From: Musa acuminata AAA Group
Lineage: Eukaryota > Streptophyta > Magnoliopsida > Zingiberales > Musaceae
Length of the DNA stretch: 64,000 nt
Direction of reading: 5' to 3'
Assembly (NCBI RefSeq): GCF_036884655.1
Contig: NC_088338.1
Span: 3,726,001-3,790,000, forward strand
In this document: positions 20,050 through 32,469 of the stretch, piece by piece
Numbering within the stretch: the first letter of the stretch is position 1
Layout of the letters: every line of letters begins with the position of its first letter
Notes under the pieces: generated by a model
What the model saw: the letters and a program-made list of their open reading frames with translations, nothing else
What the model was told of the DNA's origin: nothing
Database searches by the model: none
Program-made: the position numbers and the translations under genes

Positions 20050-20777
20050 AATCTTCATGAAAATAGTGGCACGGGGCTGACGGCTTGCTCAAAATTTCAG
20101 TTTGCGGACACGAAAGGTTTCTTTTAGTTTGTCTTGTAGTTTAAATGGTGTCTCTATACAGGCAAAAATTATGAATTGCTGATTTATTAGTTAATACAAA
20201 GACAGTAATATGTTACCTCAGGCAAATGGACTCTGTACAGGCACAAACCATGAATTGCTAATTTACCACTTAGTATAGAATTGACCACAGCATTTTTGCA
20301 GCTCTGTACCTTTTTCTTCCCGTAGGAGTAGTAGCATATGGATTGAGATTATCCTGAACGAAGAATGCCGTCAGCCAGAGGAGTTTAAGCACCAAATACT
20401 TGTGTCATTTCTCCTATTTGTGTGCAAATTACACTATCTATTTATAACCATGAAGCAGGAATGACTTTGGATCTGTTTACTAGATTGGTCAAAGCATCCT
20501 TCTTGTGGTCCTTCCTTTTGTGTGTTTTTTGTTCCTGAAAAGAAAGTTATTTGTTTATACGTGGATTTCAACCGTAAAACCTGCATCAAAGAGGTGCACT
20601 ATTAGATTTCATTGCGAGTTAGGATGATAGAAACAAAAGAGATAATAAATTGAGAAAGAGTCGTAAGTATTTAAGATGTTTGTTAGGATGATAAATACTT
20701 CTTAATCCAATAATATTGTTGTTTCCAAAGTTTACAAGGCTACTAATTGTAGTTTGAATCTGATTCGTCTATTCCTC

Positions 20778-20905
20778 GGGTAATATTGATGTGTGTATTA
20801 TTTCTCATGTGTTTCGAGAAAAAAAAAAAAACAAATTAGTTTAATTTTGATATGTATATTATTTCTCATGTGTTTCGAGAATAAAAATAAAATAACAAAT
20901 TAGTT
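20778..20905. repeat. Tandem direct repeat, period about 64 bp
   Basis: Two units share TATTATTTCTCATGTG, TTTCGAGAA, an A-rich run and ACAAATTAGTT. They lie between the PUX7-like and coiled-coil genes and differ mainly in the A-rich run. Confidence 0.8.
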
Positions 20906-21157
20906 GGTTAGACATGTGAGGAAGGAAGAAGGGAGTGAGTCTTTAGTTGCTCCTTTGCTGAGAGTGTTTTTTATCCTTCCTTGATTTAGTAGTTAATCTT
21001 TTTTTCTTTCAGTTTAAGAAAAATGTTTACAAGGGTATATATGTCAAAACATCTGCATTCAAATGTGGAAAGAGTCGAACGGCCCATTGGCTTCATTTGT
21101 TCTCCCTTCTTCAAACGGGCATCAACCCTCCAACGATTTGAAACCCCAACGCCATTC

Positions 21158-21160
<3 letters not shown>

Positions 21161-21189
<29 letters not shown>

Positions 21190-21190
21190 C
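21161..21190 (+). repeat. (CT)n microsatellite in a probable 5' UTR
   Basis: About 14 CT units, nearly uninterrupted, 64 bases before the start codon at 21254. Pyrimidine tracts at this position are frequent in plant core promoters and leaders; a regulatory role is an inference. Confidence 0.85.
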
Positions 21191-21253
21191 ACATCTCCCA
21201 GTCTCCCCTTGCTAGGGCTCCAGTTCTTGATCGGCTCCGCGGCCTCGAGGGCG

Positions 21254-24200
21254 ATGGATCTCTCTCCGGACACCGAGGAGTACATCAAGGAGTCCATCGA
21301 GAGTTCGCTGGGCCTCCCGGTCTCCGTCAAGAGCCTCAGCCTGAAGCTCCTTGCCTCGGAGGACGCCCGCCACCGCCTTCAAGATCAGATCTTTGTCTTG
21401 GAGGAGCGGCTCACGGAGGCCGATAAGCGATTGGAGCAGTGTAGGGTTGGTGTCTCTCGTCCCCCGCTCCACTAACTCTTCGTCTGACGCGGAAGCTTTG
21501 GTAGTTGATCGCGAAAGCTTCGGCCTTTTCTTCTTCTTTCTTGGGATTGGCAGGCGGAGGCGAACATGAACGCCCAAGGAGTGAAGAGGTGCGTGGAGGA
21601 GAAGGAGATGATCGCGTCCAAGTATGCTGATTTGGTGAATCACTGCCGCAAGTTGGAGGAGGAGTGCTCTCTGTATGAGCGCGACTTGGAGAGGATTATG
21701 GAGTCTTGTGACGAGTTGGGGAAGGAGAACGAGGAGCTGCGGGCACGGCTGGATGACAATTCTGGCGTACGTATTCCTTCTTAATTTGTTCTATTTCCTT
21801 CTTCTTTTTATAGAGATGATGATTGCCTTTTTGCTCTTAATGTCTTTATACAAATTAGGGTTTTTTATTTGTTGTGTGCTTTACCCAACCAAAAAAAAGG
21901 GAAGAAAGTTTTTTTGCAGAAATATTTATACAAATATTATTTTGACCTTCACATGTTTTTCGAGATTAAATACTAAGAAGCAGAGTTGAACGATGGGTAT
22001 CAATTTGAAATTACATCAATTTGAAATTACATATATGCCTTTTCATTTTAAATTAACACAGCATTGTCGAAGGAAGGGAAAAAAGAAACGCAAACTTTAT
22101 TGCCTGCTATATCATGTGTATATCATCTTTTGCTAGAGGTCATTTGAAAGATAATGTCTCTCAAGTACCATTAGAATAGATCTGATTTATGATTAATCTG
22201 CTAAAGCCATTGTATCATTGGCTGAACAATCTAAACACTACGATTATGATGCCATTTTAGAAGAATGAGAGCAGAGGAGCAGGTGTGGGCTTAAGGTCAA
22301 GGCCTAGTGGTTGTGATGTAGTGTTCATAGTCTATAGGTCAGGAGTCTGAGTCCTGCTGTAAGCGTCCATGCAATTATATATGGTGTGTAATGTTTTCCA
22401 CGGAAGGACAGTTTTTTTTCTAATAGTGTTTGGAGAAAATATCGTTGACATTTTGATCAACTCGATGTGGTCCAGATCCGTGTGCACAAGAACATTCATG
22501 ATGCTTGTCATGCTCCAAAGATGGCTCCGAGATGTCGCCATTTGCACCAATACCGAGGTCGAGAGATTTCTCCTACGTATGGGTTAGAATAGTTCAAGTT
22601 AGTAATCTAGATAGGAGACAGGATAGTTCCCTTCAATGGAGTTACATTTTTCTTAGTTTAGGATACATTTTTATACCTTCAAAAGGGAAGAAAATTTATG
22701 ATTATCTTATTTGTCGTAAAGGAGGAGAAAAAGATTTAGCAATCACTCTTTGTCATAAAAGAAGATAATGAAGTTCGTGTTTCTCTTCCTTTCCATAATG
22801 AACGAGAAGAAAATTTATATTTTTCTATTATGATTCTTTGTACACGTAGATCGATGGAGGATGACTTGGTCTTATGTGACGACAACGTGTCAAATGTCGG
22901 TAAATTTCCTATCAAATAGAATATAAAATAGAGCTGTAAGCAGATTCAAAAGACATACATGGGTTGTAAGAAGCGTGAGCTTGCATGCAAGGTAAGTTAT
23001 TTTTCTGGTCCAAGTGCAGACAAAGAGGATGCATGGTTGAATTCAGTAAGGCTTTTAGGTGGCTATCGTATTTGTTCTATATTGCACCAAACTGGTTGTG
23101 CACTCTGTCCTTCAAAGCTTCTACTTGTGACATTCTTTTGTGCTTATGGAATACTAATCTGAAGATAGTTTTCTGACTATATGCTCTTTAAGTCGACCCT
23201 TTTAACTTTGACTTGTTACTTTTCCTTTAGCTCTGTGGAGGTGTTTTTGGACATCATCAACCTTTTTGATGTTGTCACTGGAGATGCTCTATTCTCTCTC
23301 TTTACTTTTCCTATAGATAAACAATTGAGCCTTTTGAGAAGACAAAACAAACAAACAAACAAATAAATCGTTCTGTTTGACTTTCCCTTCTAAATGCATC
23401 CTTGGCTGTTAAGTATTTTGAAGAAAGCTGCAGCTCTCATACTCTTAAACTTGACCTAAGTTACCTATCAGTTCAGCATTTCAGCCAGGTGAGACCATCT
23501 GGATTCTTTTAAGCCGGTTTATCACTGCAATGACCATAAATTACTGCCACACAATGAATCATGGTGATTTGATTAGCCTTTATCCCATCTTTTTCCTGTA
23601 AACGATTGGTCTCTTTCATGTTGTTGCTATTCCTGTTTCTGAAAATAGAAGTTCTACTTGTGACATTCTTTTGTGCTTATGGAATACTAATCTGAAGATA
23701 GTTTTCTGACTATATGCTCTTTAAGTCGACCCTTTTAACTTTGACTTGTTACTTTTCCTTTAGCTCTGTGGAGGTGTTTTTGGACATCATCAACCTTTTT
23801 GATGTTGTCACTGGAGATGCTCTATTCTCTCTCTTTACTTTTCCTATAGATAAACAATTGAGCCTTTTGAGAAGAAAAAACAAACAAACAAACAAATAAA
23901 TCGTTCTGTTTGACTTTCCCTTCTAAATGCATCCTTGCCTGTTAAGTATTTTGAAGAAAGCTGCAGCTCTCATACTCTTAAACTTGACCTAAGTTACCTA
24001 TCAGTTCAGCATTTCAGCCAGGTGAGACCATCTGGATTCTTTTAAGCCGGTTTATCACTGCAATGACCATAAATTACTGCCACACAATGAATCATGGTGA
24101 TTTGATTAGCCTTTATCCCATCTTTTTCCTGTAAACGATTGGTCTCTTTCATGTTGTTGCTATTCCTGTTTCTGAAAATAGAAGTTCTACCGAGTCATCG

Positions 24201-25448
24201 TTGGTGTGTAGTTCCAATAGTCTATGGCCGGTAGCGTAGCTCTTTCGGTTTAGTCTAAAAGTTGATTTGTCCCGTGGGTTTCCAATCCCTTTTACTATGA
24301 TCTGTATGTGTGTATGCCATTTGCATATGACTGTTACTACTCTAGGATGGATCTAAGAACTTTTCATTCAGCAAGTTCCGTTTGATCGGAATTAATTTCA
24401 AGATAAAAGTATGCTCTGATTTCACTTGGCGTTTTTGTGGCCTGTGAGCTCTAGCAAGTTATATTCTTTACATAGTTATTGTTTTTTCTTGATCTTCCTA
24501 TATCTTGGTGTTGCTATAATTCAGATCTTCGATTATCTAGTGCTGTTCGATGTTGACTTTCTTTTTTTATCTCTGTTCTATCCGTCTCAGCTGTATGCTT
24601 AATCTTTTGCCCCTATTGCTGCATGTTCAGCTAGAATCATTGGGTGCTGAAGTTGAGTGCTTGAAGAAGGACAAGGAACACCTAAGGATAAATCTCCACA
24701 GAGCTGAAGAGGAGGTTTCAAAACTCGATCTAATTAAATTTGTTCCTCTTTCCCCCTCCCTCTATGTCAGGGTAAGTAATCTGGTGGTTTACGTGTGTTA
24801 ACTCAAGGTCAAGCTTCTCTTTCAAGAAAACAAAATGCTGGATGAAGATAACAAGAGACTGCTGGAATTACTTAAACGGGAAAGAAGTCGCCAAGGATCT
24901 GACAGCCACAAACGCTCTGCCACTGCTTCTGCTAAGGTGAGGTCAAACCTAAACAAATTTCTCTTTTCGGCATCATGATATGCATGTATAAAATGTTTAT
25001 GCTGCTGATATGAAAATATTGAGATCGATCAAGTAGGAGTTATTTGAAAAGATAAAAATGAGGAGTTATTTAAAGATGATTTGAACATGCACGAATGAGA
25101 TTTATAGTTTAGATGATATGAGACGATCAAGTTAATGGTACGAGAAGAGATATAAAGCTTAATGATAGAAAAAGATTGACGTAGCCAAACATAAATAATT
25201 GGGGCATATGATTTATTATTGTTTTTGTTTCAGAGAGAAAGACATGTTTATTTTTTTTTTCCCCACTACTTAAATTAGGGCTTTTAAAGCTTCCTGAATT
25301 AATTGTGCAGGGAAAACGCAAGTCAAGCCCAAACGACTGCAGCAGTCCTCCGGGGCGAATGATCGATTTTGCTGCGGCAGATTCATCAAGACAGCCTCTG
25401 TCACCTCTGCATCAGAACTCTCCTGAATCCAGAATGCATAGGAAGTGA
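21254..25448 (+). CDS. Uncharacterised plant coiled-coil protein
   Basis: Function unknown to me. Exons: 21254-21445, 21554-21766, 24631-24714, 24808-24936, 25311-25448; 756 nt, 251 aa. The product starts MDLSPDTEEYIKESIESSLG. From about residue 40 to 200 it is highly charged with Leu, Met and Ile at heptad spacing (for example KENEELRARLDD), which indicates a long coiled coil. The C-terminal 50 residues are Ser/Pro/Lys-rich with a basic GKRKSSP patch that could be a nuclear signal. All junctions are in phase. The exon 3/4 boundary is the least certain: intron 3 is short (24715-24807) and has other possible acceptors. Intron 2 is 2.9 kb and contains an almost perfect 533-bp tandem duplication. 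The gene runs convergent with the zinc-ribbon gene downstream. A role in a mitotic or cytoskeletal scaffold is possible but not shown by the sequence. Confidence 0.8.
22285..22375 (+). mobile_element. Possible tRNA-derived SINE head
   Basis: A pol III A-box-like string AGGCCTAGTGGT (about 22299-22310) is followed about 44 bases later by a B-box-like AGTCTGAGTCC (about 22342-22352). The spacing suits a tRNA-related SINE promoter. No cloverleaf or SINE tail was found, so this is tentative. It lies in intron 2 of the coiled-coil gene. Confidence 0.35.
23119..24190. repeat. 533-bp tandem duplication, two copies
   Basis: Copy 1 (23119-23651) and copy 2 (23652-24184) are directly adjacent. By eye they differ at two positions (C/A at 23343/23876 and G/C at 23405/23938) with no length change. 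The junction hexamer TTCTAC recurs at 24185-24190, marking 6-bp microhomology. The near identity indicates a very recent event or an assembly artefact. The repeated 61-aa open frame inside it is not a gene. Confidence 0.97.
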
Positions 25449-27225
25449 ACAACCAAGTGTCGCCGCTTCTTCTGATGCTACAGCTATCTTACTGCAAACT
25501 GCCACCCCCTGCTGGGTCGCAACACCTCTTGTTGTACGAAGCAAGATGAAGCTTTCTTTGAACATGGAATTGCGGTTCAAATTTCTCTCGCTTTCTCGTT
25601 CTAACTCTCTCTGTAGGCCATTTTCTACTGACATTGCATTGCTCACAGTTAAGTTGGCTGGTTTTACAAAGATAAATGTAGTTACGAGCTTCTGCTGCCA
25701 CAGATGCTTCTCTCGGAGTCCTTTGAAGACTAGAATCGTGCAAGTTAAATGATTTCTGATGATGAAGTCTCTCTCTATCGTCAACTGCTTAGTTTCGTGA
25801 CAACTAATAGAATGCTCAGTTTTTGATCCTGATGAAGATAGCTAACAATGTGGAGGTATATATAGTCTTATCCTTGCACTACAGAACTTCAATAATGCAG
25901 GACTCACGTACATGACCTACATACAAATTTGGACTTGAATCGAGAATTGCATAATTTGTATTTTTGGTGCAAGAGATGACTTTTATTTTTTGTTTTAGAG
26001 TCGTTGTTCAAATCAATAATTCATTGCTCAAACTGTTCTTGTGCTCAGATCTGGGAAGACATTATTTGATTTGAAGCCTTCTCACATATGCCACGAGATC
26101 ATCTTCGTCGCAACTACCTTCCAAATTTCGGCAAATCTCTCAACCCCATCGATCCAAATTTGTTGCAACTTTGTCGAACCAACAAGATAATATACAGCAC
26201 AAACAAACATATAATTTAATCGTCACTCTGGAATACCACCGATAAGTAAATATATTTTTATTCTTTGAACCAGTTTTGAATTATGGATTAAGAAATAAAC
26301 CCAAACAGAGAAACTGCAGCAGTGACTCTGTAGAAATTAAAAAAAAAGAGTTAGAAGTTGAGAGCTTTTCTAGGAGCTCCCATGCCCTAAGAGACCTTTT
26401 CGTCGCCTTCATACCTTAGGCAATTGCCTCACAGCTAAACCAATGAATGCGATCTTTCTCAGAATTCCCTCTCATATTTGCGGAACTAAATCCGTTTTCC
26501 TTTTCTTTTTTTTCTGCCCCTACCATCAATAATCCTTTAACAGGATTTTTGCTCGGGCCAAAACTAACTAGGATTTCACTAAAAATAATAAAAAGTGCTC
26601 CAAAAAGAAACTCTTCCAAATGGATAAAAAAGGCTCAAAACATTGGACTTTTCTCTCACAAAATTTATTCTAATAATAAATGTAAAAATATTGCTCTGTG
26701 ATTGACCAAAGTTCGGCCCATGATCAACAATCTGAGACTCGATCATCGATGTTAGGATCCGATAACTATGATACATGCATATGCCTAATTGTTACTGAAT
26801 GACCTGAACCACAAGTATTCAAAAGCAAATGATCATCTAGCAAATTGCGATCTCGTGAAATGACCAGCTAAATTAATTGAGAAAATAATACCTCCTCTTC
26901 AGATCTCAAGAAAATAGTAATTTGATGATGAATTATGTAAGTAATGTCAGAAACTTTTATACCTTCCAATATGTGCCAATTTGTACCATTCAATCTGTCT
27001 CCACCTTGGAAACATTTGTGCCTCTTCAATATGTGCAAATTTGTGTGTCAGACAGATGTACATACAAAAACAACAAGAACAAAATGAAAAGTAACGTGTG
27101 TCATCATGGAAATTTTCAACAAACTAATAAAAGCAGAATCTACCAGCTGAACAAGATTTAGCTACATTAATTCACAGGACACCGATAAAACATCATACAA
27201 GAAAAGATCAGGGTAGCAAATGACT
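25449..27225. other. Convergent intergenic region
   Basis: This holds the 3' UTRs of the coiled-coil gene (+) and the zinc-ribbon gene (-), which run toward each other. The open frames at 25369-25784 are chance frames in the 3' exon and UTR. No further gene, tandem repeat or RNA gene was recognised. Confidence 0.6.
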
Positions 27226-30200
27226 TCATATTGAGGTCCCTAACCTCTTTGTACCACATTCAGAGCAGAACTTAGATGTCTCTCTGAAGTAGGGCGTTCC
27301 ACATTCATCGCAGAACTTTGCTGGGCTTGTTGGCTGGAACATAGAAGTTAAGATGGATCAGAAACTGTAAGCAAGGGTCCATCTTCTTGTTTGCCTTAAT
27401 TAGTAAGAATTGCAATAAACAGAGGATGAACGGTCGCGCCATTTAAATGTGCATGTCCAATAGGGTGAGAAAATTGCATGACTTCCCATCGACTAACAAG
27501 AACATTGGCACTGGTCGGCGTTACTGCATTTTGACCTTTATTTTAAAGGAACAAGCATAATCTATCATGTGTACTTTCTGTGTAATACAAAAGTTCGCTA
27601 AACCAAGAATACATGTGAGAATAGGTTCAAGGGTCTAAGTTAAGCATAAAAGGACAAATTCTAATTTGCCTGATCATCCTAGACACGAGGAACAGTATCA
27701 AACTTATAGTCCAACCTAACAGATGATGCAAGTGAAATTTCTTATACACCTACTAAATAGATTTCTAAATCTGTCCTGAACAAGTCCTGGGAAACATTAT
27801 GCATCAAAAACCCTAGAACTTTTCAGAATTTTCCTAATAGTATTAATATACTGATGATTGAGCATAGAACACCAGATGCAGTCAGAATTAGCATGAATGG
27901 CCAATAGGGCCACAGAGGAGATGATTTATCATATGCTCATGAAAATGTCAATTGACCCTGCCTGTCATTCCAGCATGCTTAATGTTAGACGACCTAACAT
28001 AAAGGAACAATCAAGTTTCCATAAAAAAAATAACATTAATAGTCAAGCATAGGAAACTAAATGCAGCAGACAATGACGTTTTAAAATTTGATACATGGCA
28101 GCAAAAATAACATTTGATACATGGCAATCACTTCTTAGCTTTACAAGAATATTCTAATATTAACCCCTCATTTCTTAGCTTTACAAGAATATTCTAATAT
28201 TTGATACATGGCAATCACTTGGTATTTTTAGATTTTTCAAGAACATTTTAAAATTTCACTGTGAATTAACAATGACGTTCCTAAGGTAATCGGTGATAAA
28301 AAAGTGAATCAAGTACATTTCCTTTATCTGGTATTTAGTCTTTAGAAGTGCCTTATGATCAGCCAAATTTTGTAAAGTAGTTTGTGTAACTTGTGAGAGA
28401 CAATTAGCATTTTAAACAGATGGGAGGAAGCAGTACTTTGGTGTGCTGTATGGAGTCGCCTGTATAATCTTTGATAATACACTGGTGTATGCAAAATTAA
28501 ACAAGCAAAGGTATCAAAGTATTGAAAATCATTAAAGAAAACCTACCAGTATATGCAAACATCCTCCAAGATTACTTCCAGAGAGGGACTGCAAGGATGT
28601 GAGATGCGGAGGTATTGTCTGTGTCTGATGTTGGTGAGAAAGATCCGGCACATGTGAAGGATGCGGGCACTGATGTAAGTGAGAAAAGTGTGTAGAGTGC
28701 TGACTTTGCAGAATGTTCTGATGATGAACCTGGTGAAGAGGATGATATGTAGGTTGTGGCGATTGTTGCACATGATGTTTTGGTGAAGGTTCATGATGAC
28801 TTTGGGACTACAGGAATGAAGTCCATTTTAGTGATCATATGCCATAACACTAAGTTTTAGTGCACAAATATGAGTCTATTTATAATTACAACTAACATTG
28901 GAATCAAACAAGTAAAAACAAGAACATAATGTAGTGCTACAACCTCCAAGTCATGAAAATTCACTCCAAAGTCTAGCAAATATTTCATTTATTGTCAACA
29001 AAAGTAGACTTTTGATAATTTTAATTTGGGCAAATGAAATACAAAAGAGATCAAATGATACTTTAGGGAGAACTTATCCCAAGTCAAGCAAGCATCTACT
29101 TTAATGTCAACAAAACTGCACTTTTTGAGGATCTAATTTGGGCAGATAGATACAGAATAGATCACATGATACTTGATGGGGTGCTTACAATCCTAGGTAG
29201 GTTGGATCATATTACCGCTTATCAAAGTTGCCATAGTTACAAATTAGGTTGCGATAGTTATTTAATCATAATCAGCAAGATTTGAGAAATCAAGACATCC
29301 TTGTGGAAAGAATTTTATATCATGATAAGATTTATTATTTCGAGAAGTTCCATTGATGTGGCCCAGCACGACTATGCAGCCAGTGCAAACCCGTCTTATA
29401 TATTTACGTTATTTTTAGTCAATTTACATGATTGAATTAAGCTAAGTTTACATTTTTTTAATCTAGGAAACAGAAATATATAAACAAATAAGAAACTGTC
29501 CAGAAGTTGGGAATCAGCTATATTGGAATGAAGGTAAGGCGCAAATGCCATTACTTGGTTACCATATGTCACATTAACAAGTCACATTAAAGGATAATTA
29601 ATTGTTGTCAGCACTAGAGATATAACTTGACTGAGGGTGTAGAAACCAAATTAGGAATTGCCTACCAAACATACGAGGGCATCAACCTCTCGCGGTATGA
29701 GAGTAGTATCCTCACTTAATCAACCTATAATAACCTTCTTTTGTGCACCAAGTTAGTATATTACATAATTGCTAGTCTAGTATGCAGATCATTTTATAGA
29801 ATCTAAGGAACAAAATGATGATAATTATAGAGTCAAATGCTAGGGAAAATATAGATAAGAGTCGCCAAATATGTAATATAATCAACAAGTGCAATGAATA
29901 AGAGTTCAATCATAAAACTTCCAATAAATTTTGACATTGAAATTTTTTTTTGTCCATGGTATACTGAACACAACAAAAAAAAAACACCATCACCGGTCTC
30001 AAGCCCGGATGAAAAAAGAGGATGATTGCGTTAGGTCACTGACAACCAACGTAAAACTATGTCAGATCTCATGAACAAAGATCTTAACCGATTTTAGTAT
30101 AGAGCTAGGTCGTCACCCGAAAATGACGCGAGGCACCTTCAATATCTAGATGGCTTTTGACATATCTCCATTGTGGCAAAAGATTCATGTAGCTGATCCC

Positions 30201-32469
30201 AAATAGTTGAGACTTATAGCTTTGTTGTTGTTATTGGTGTATTGAACAAAAAAAGAACTACAATAGAACATTGCTATGTTTATGGCAATCACTCCCATAG
30301 GTAGAATGATATTGACATACCCTAAGGACATGGTAGAAGGGTGCTCCATTAAACAGAGGAACAGTGAAGTTTCAGTAAGAATAAGATGACACTTTTCTTA
30401 ACTTATATAAGTACAATATTACTAATAAACTAACAATAACATCGGCATCACTTTAAGCATTTAATATTTCTATAACCTGCCAAACCGAGTGATCATCTCT
30501 CGGAGCACATAATGTCATTCACAAGTTAAATTAGGAGTGCATCCTTCACAACAAAATTACAAGAAAAGTTGTTGTCTATGTATGAATTTAAGCCAACAAG
30601 GAACATGTTCAAATTAGTCAGATTATTTTACTCCAATAAGTACGTAAGAAGCCTAAAAGGTTTTGTGGCAAGCATGAGACCATGGGAAGAAGTATTCAAC
30701 TTCAGTCATTCAGTCTTTACCTCATTTACTGGACGGAATCCGATAGCACTAGCCACTTGGGAAGAACTTTCTGTTACTGATATTGCCTAATTACACAAAA
30801 ATAAAAACCAGTAGTGAAACTGGATGCACCTTCATTTAAGCATTTACAGACCCGTAGGTACTTCAAATTTGTTAAGGACTTACATTCAACCCAGGGATGT
30901 TGGACATGGAATGAGAAGCACCACGCTTGTACTTGTGCCTAGGCGAATAGAACTTGTAATCTCTTGCTGAAATAGCCACCTCATGCCGACCAGTCAAACG
31001 TTTGAACCTAGTTCAAGTATATCCTCAAAAAGCCAGATAACATAATCTAAACCTCAATTTTCATTTACGTTCTTGCAGTTACCAAAACTCTTGTATCACA
31101 AAATCGTTATCTGTCAAGTGCAATGTACATGGAAAGCTAATAATCATTCCTCTCCAAGTTTCATGACATAGTTTGCCTTGTCATACTTGGAACTTTCTTT
31201 CTTGCCATGTTTTCAGCAAACAACAGATGCTTTTTTATCAGTTCTTAGTCATGTCATTGTGGAGTTTAGACATTAATTACCACATTAATATGATGCATAT
31301 ATAAACAAGCATATTTAGGAAACTGTATGAACTAAACAGTGTTACAAGATGAGTTGAAAGATCAGAAGGCTCAGCATACCAGTCGGCATCATCTATACCA
31401 ATATTGTTTGGTTTTTCAATGATCGACAAACCATTTACTACTACGAAGCGAACTCGTTTTTCTTCTTGCACCACAAGCTCAGGAAATCTGGTCCTTGTTG
31501 CAAGTGATGTAGCCAATTCTCTTCTCCTGAAGCTACAAGAGCCTAGGATAGCAAAAGCATCAATTAGGCTATTAGGTGATAAACAATCGGTTATATATTG
31601 GCATCTCCAAACCTTTTACATAGAGGTGAATGAAGACAACCTTTAGGTGGGAATTTTTTTGCCAGTCTTCTGTACAAACCACCAGCAGTTTCTAGAGCCA
31701 CCCCAATATTTTTCTCGCGGATCCCGTCCAAGGAAGCAAGACGGACATTGACATCATTAACTAAGGTCTCGTACAAGTTCGCAACATACATCAAGGGCAA
31801 GGCAAACCTATGATCACCTTCATACTGGATTTCCCGTTGCTTTCTTTTGTTAACCTTCTCGTTCCCCTGATAACAGCGAACATCAGAAGTTTCTGCAGCT
31901 TCAATCACATGCTCGTCTATGAAATGATCGATGATGATCTGCAAGAACCTTGCTCTTGCAGTCTCTATTGGCGAAACATCTGTACCAAGTTTAGAAAGTG
32001 AAGTGCTCATGCTGACCAAAATGAACGCAGACCATGAAGTTAGGAACATCCATTGGGAGAAAGAGCCACCTTCGTGGGTCAGTATGTTATATGAAGGACT
32101 CGGCGACCTGCCACTATGCTCGAGCGCGGATCGATCATCGTCGACTCCAACCCCGTGAAGGGGAATCGAGTTTCTGTACGAGTCATGTACGCAGTCCTAG
32201 CAGAGTAACCAGCCGCATCAGATGGCAAGAACGCGTTTACTAAAAATCAAATCGTGATTTCAAGAAGCTCTCACAGCTAAAAGAGGAAGCAACGGAGTTA
32301 CCACGGAGTTGGACTCGTCGTCGTCGTTGTCCAGGCTATCTTCGTTCACGGGGTCGCGATCGACGTCGCTGATGCCCTCGATCTCGCCGGGGTTGGAGTC
32401 AGCGGTGTTGAGGTCGTGCAGGGAGCCACCGATGAAGGAATTGGCCGGCCTCAGGCTGTAGTGTTGCAT
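27226..32469 (-). CDS. Plant-specific protein with a C-terminal zinc ribbon (HAPLESS 8-like?)
   Basis: Biochemical role unknown to me; it may belong to the Arabidopsis HAPLESS 8 group, from memory only. Exons on the minus strand: 32469-32302, 32196-32070, 31979-31641, 31542-31380, 31007-30884, 28807-28547, 27333-27226; 1290 nt, 429 aa. The acidic N-terminus starts MQHYSLRPANSFIGG. The central conserved part includes ALPLMYVANLYETLVNDV, GLYRRLAKKFP and VRFVVVNGLSIIEKP. Residues 308-394 are rich in His and Gln. The C-terminus has a Cys4 zinc ribbon, C402-x2-C405-x11-C417-x2-C420. The start at 32469 is the first ATG of the open frame in a well-defined first exon. Intron 2 (32069-31980) is exactly 90 nt and stop-free, so retention would add 30 residues. 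Intron 5 (about 1.7 kb) and intron 6 (1.2 kb) contain retroelement and short repeat debris. Confidence 0.85.
28090..28220. repeat. Cluster of short direct repeats
   Basis: A block reading TTCTTAGCTTTACAAGAA then TATTCTAATATT occurs twice (from about 28132 and 28170). TTGATACATGGCA occurs three times around them. The cluster lies in the last intron of the zinc-ribbon gene and looks like local template switching. Confidence 0.8.
30158..30240 (+). mobile_element. RTE-LINE/Au-SINE-type 3' tail
   Basis: The pattern ATTCATGTAGCTGATCCC, then AAATAGTTGAGACTTA, ends in a TTG-repeat tail (30222-30236). That is the usual 3' end of plant RTE LINEs and the SINEs that borrow it. The upstream sequence back to about 29985 may belong to the same element. 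It is antisense to the host gene, in an intron. Confidence 0.6.

Larger units (their letters stand above)
20050..21253. other. PUX7-like 3' UTR and promoter of the coiled-coil gene
   Basis: No separate gene is seen. The region contains the probable 3' UTR, a direct repeat (20778-20905) and, just before the next ATG, a CT-rich leader. A (CT)n tract at 21161-21190 lies 64 bases upstream of the start codon, as is common in plant 5' UTRs. Confidence 0.6.

Noticed and set aside
23181..23899. A repeated 61-aa frame (23181 and 23714), suggesting a tandem peptide gene
   Set aside because: The repeat is explained by the 533-bp DNA duplication; the frame has no flanking gene signals and ends in an AAAC simple repeat.
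31591..32049. Start at 32049 giving a hydrophobic N-terminus (signal anchor) for the zinc-ribbon protein
   Set aside because: The upstream exons 32469-32302 and 32196-32070 join in phase to 31979, so this leader is the 90-nt intron; retention remains possible and is listed as a finding.
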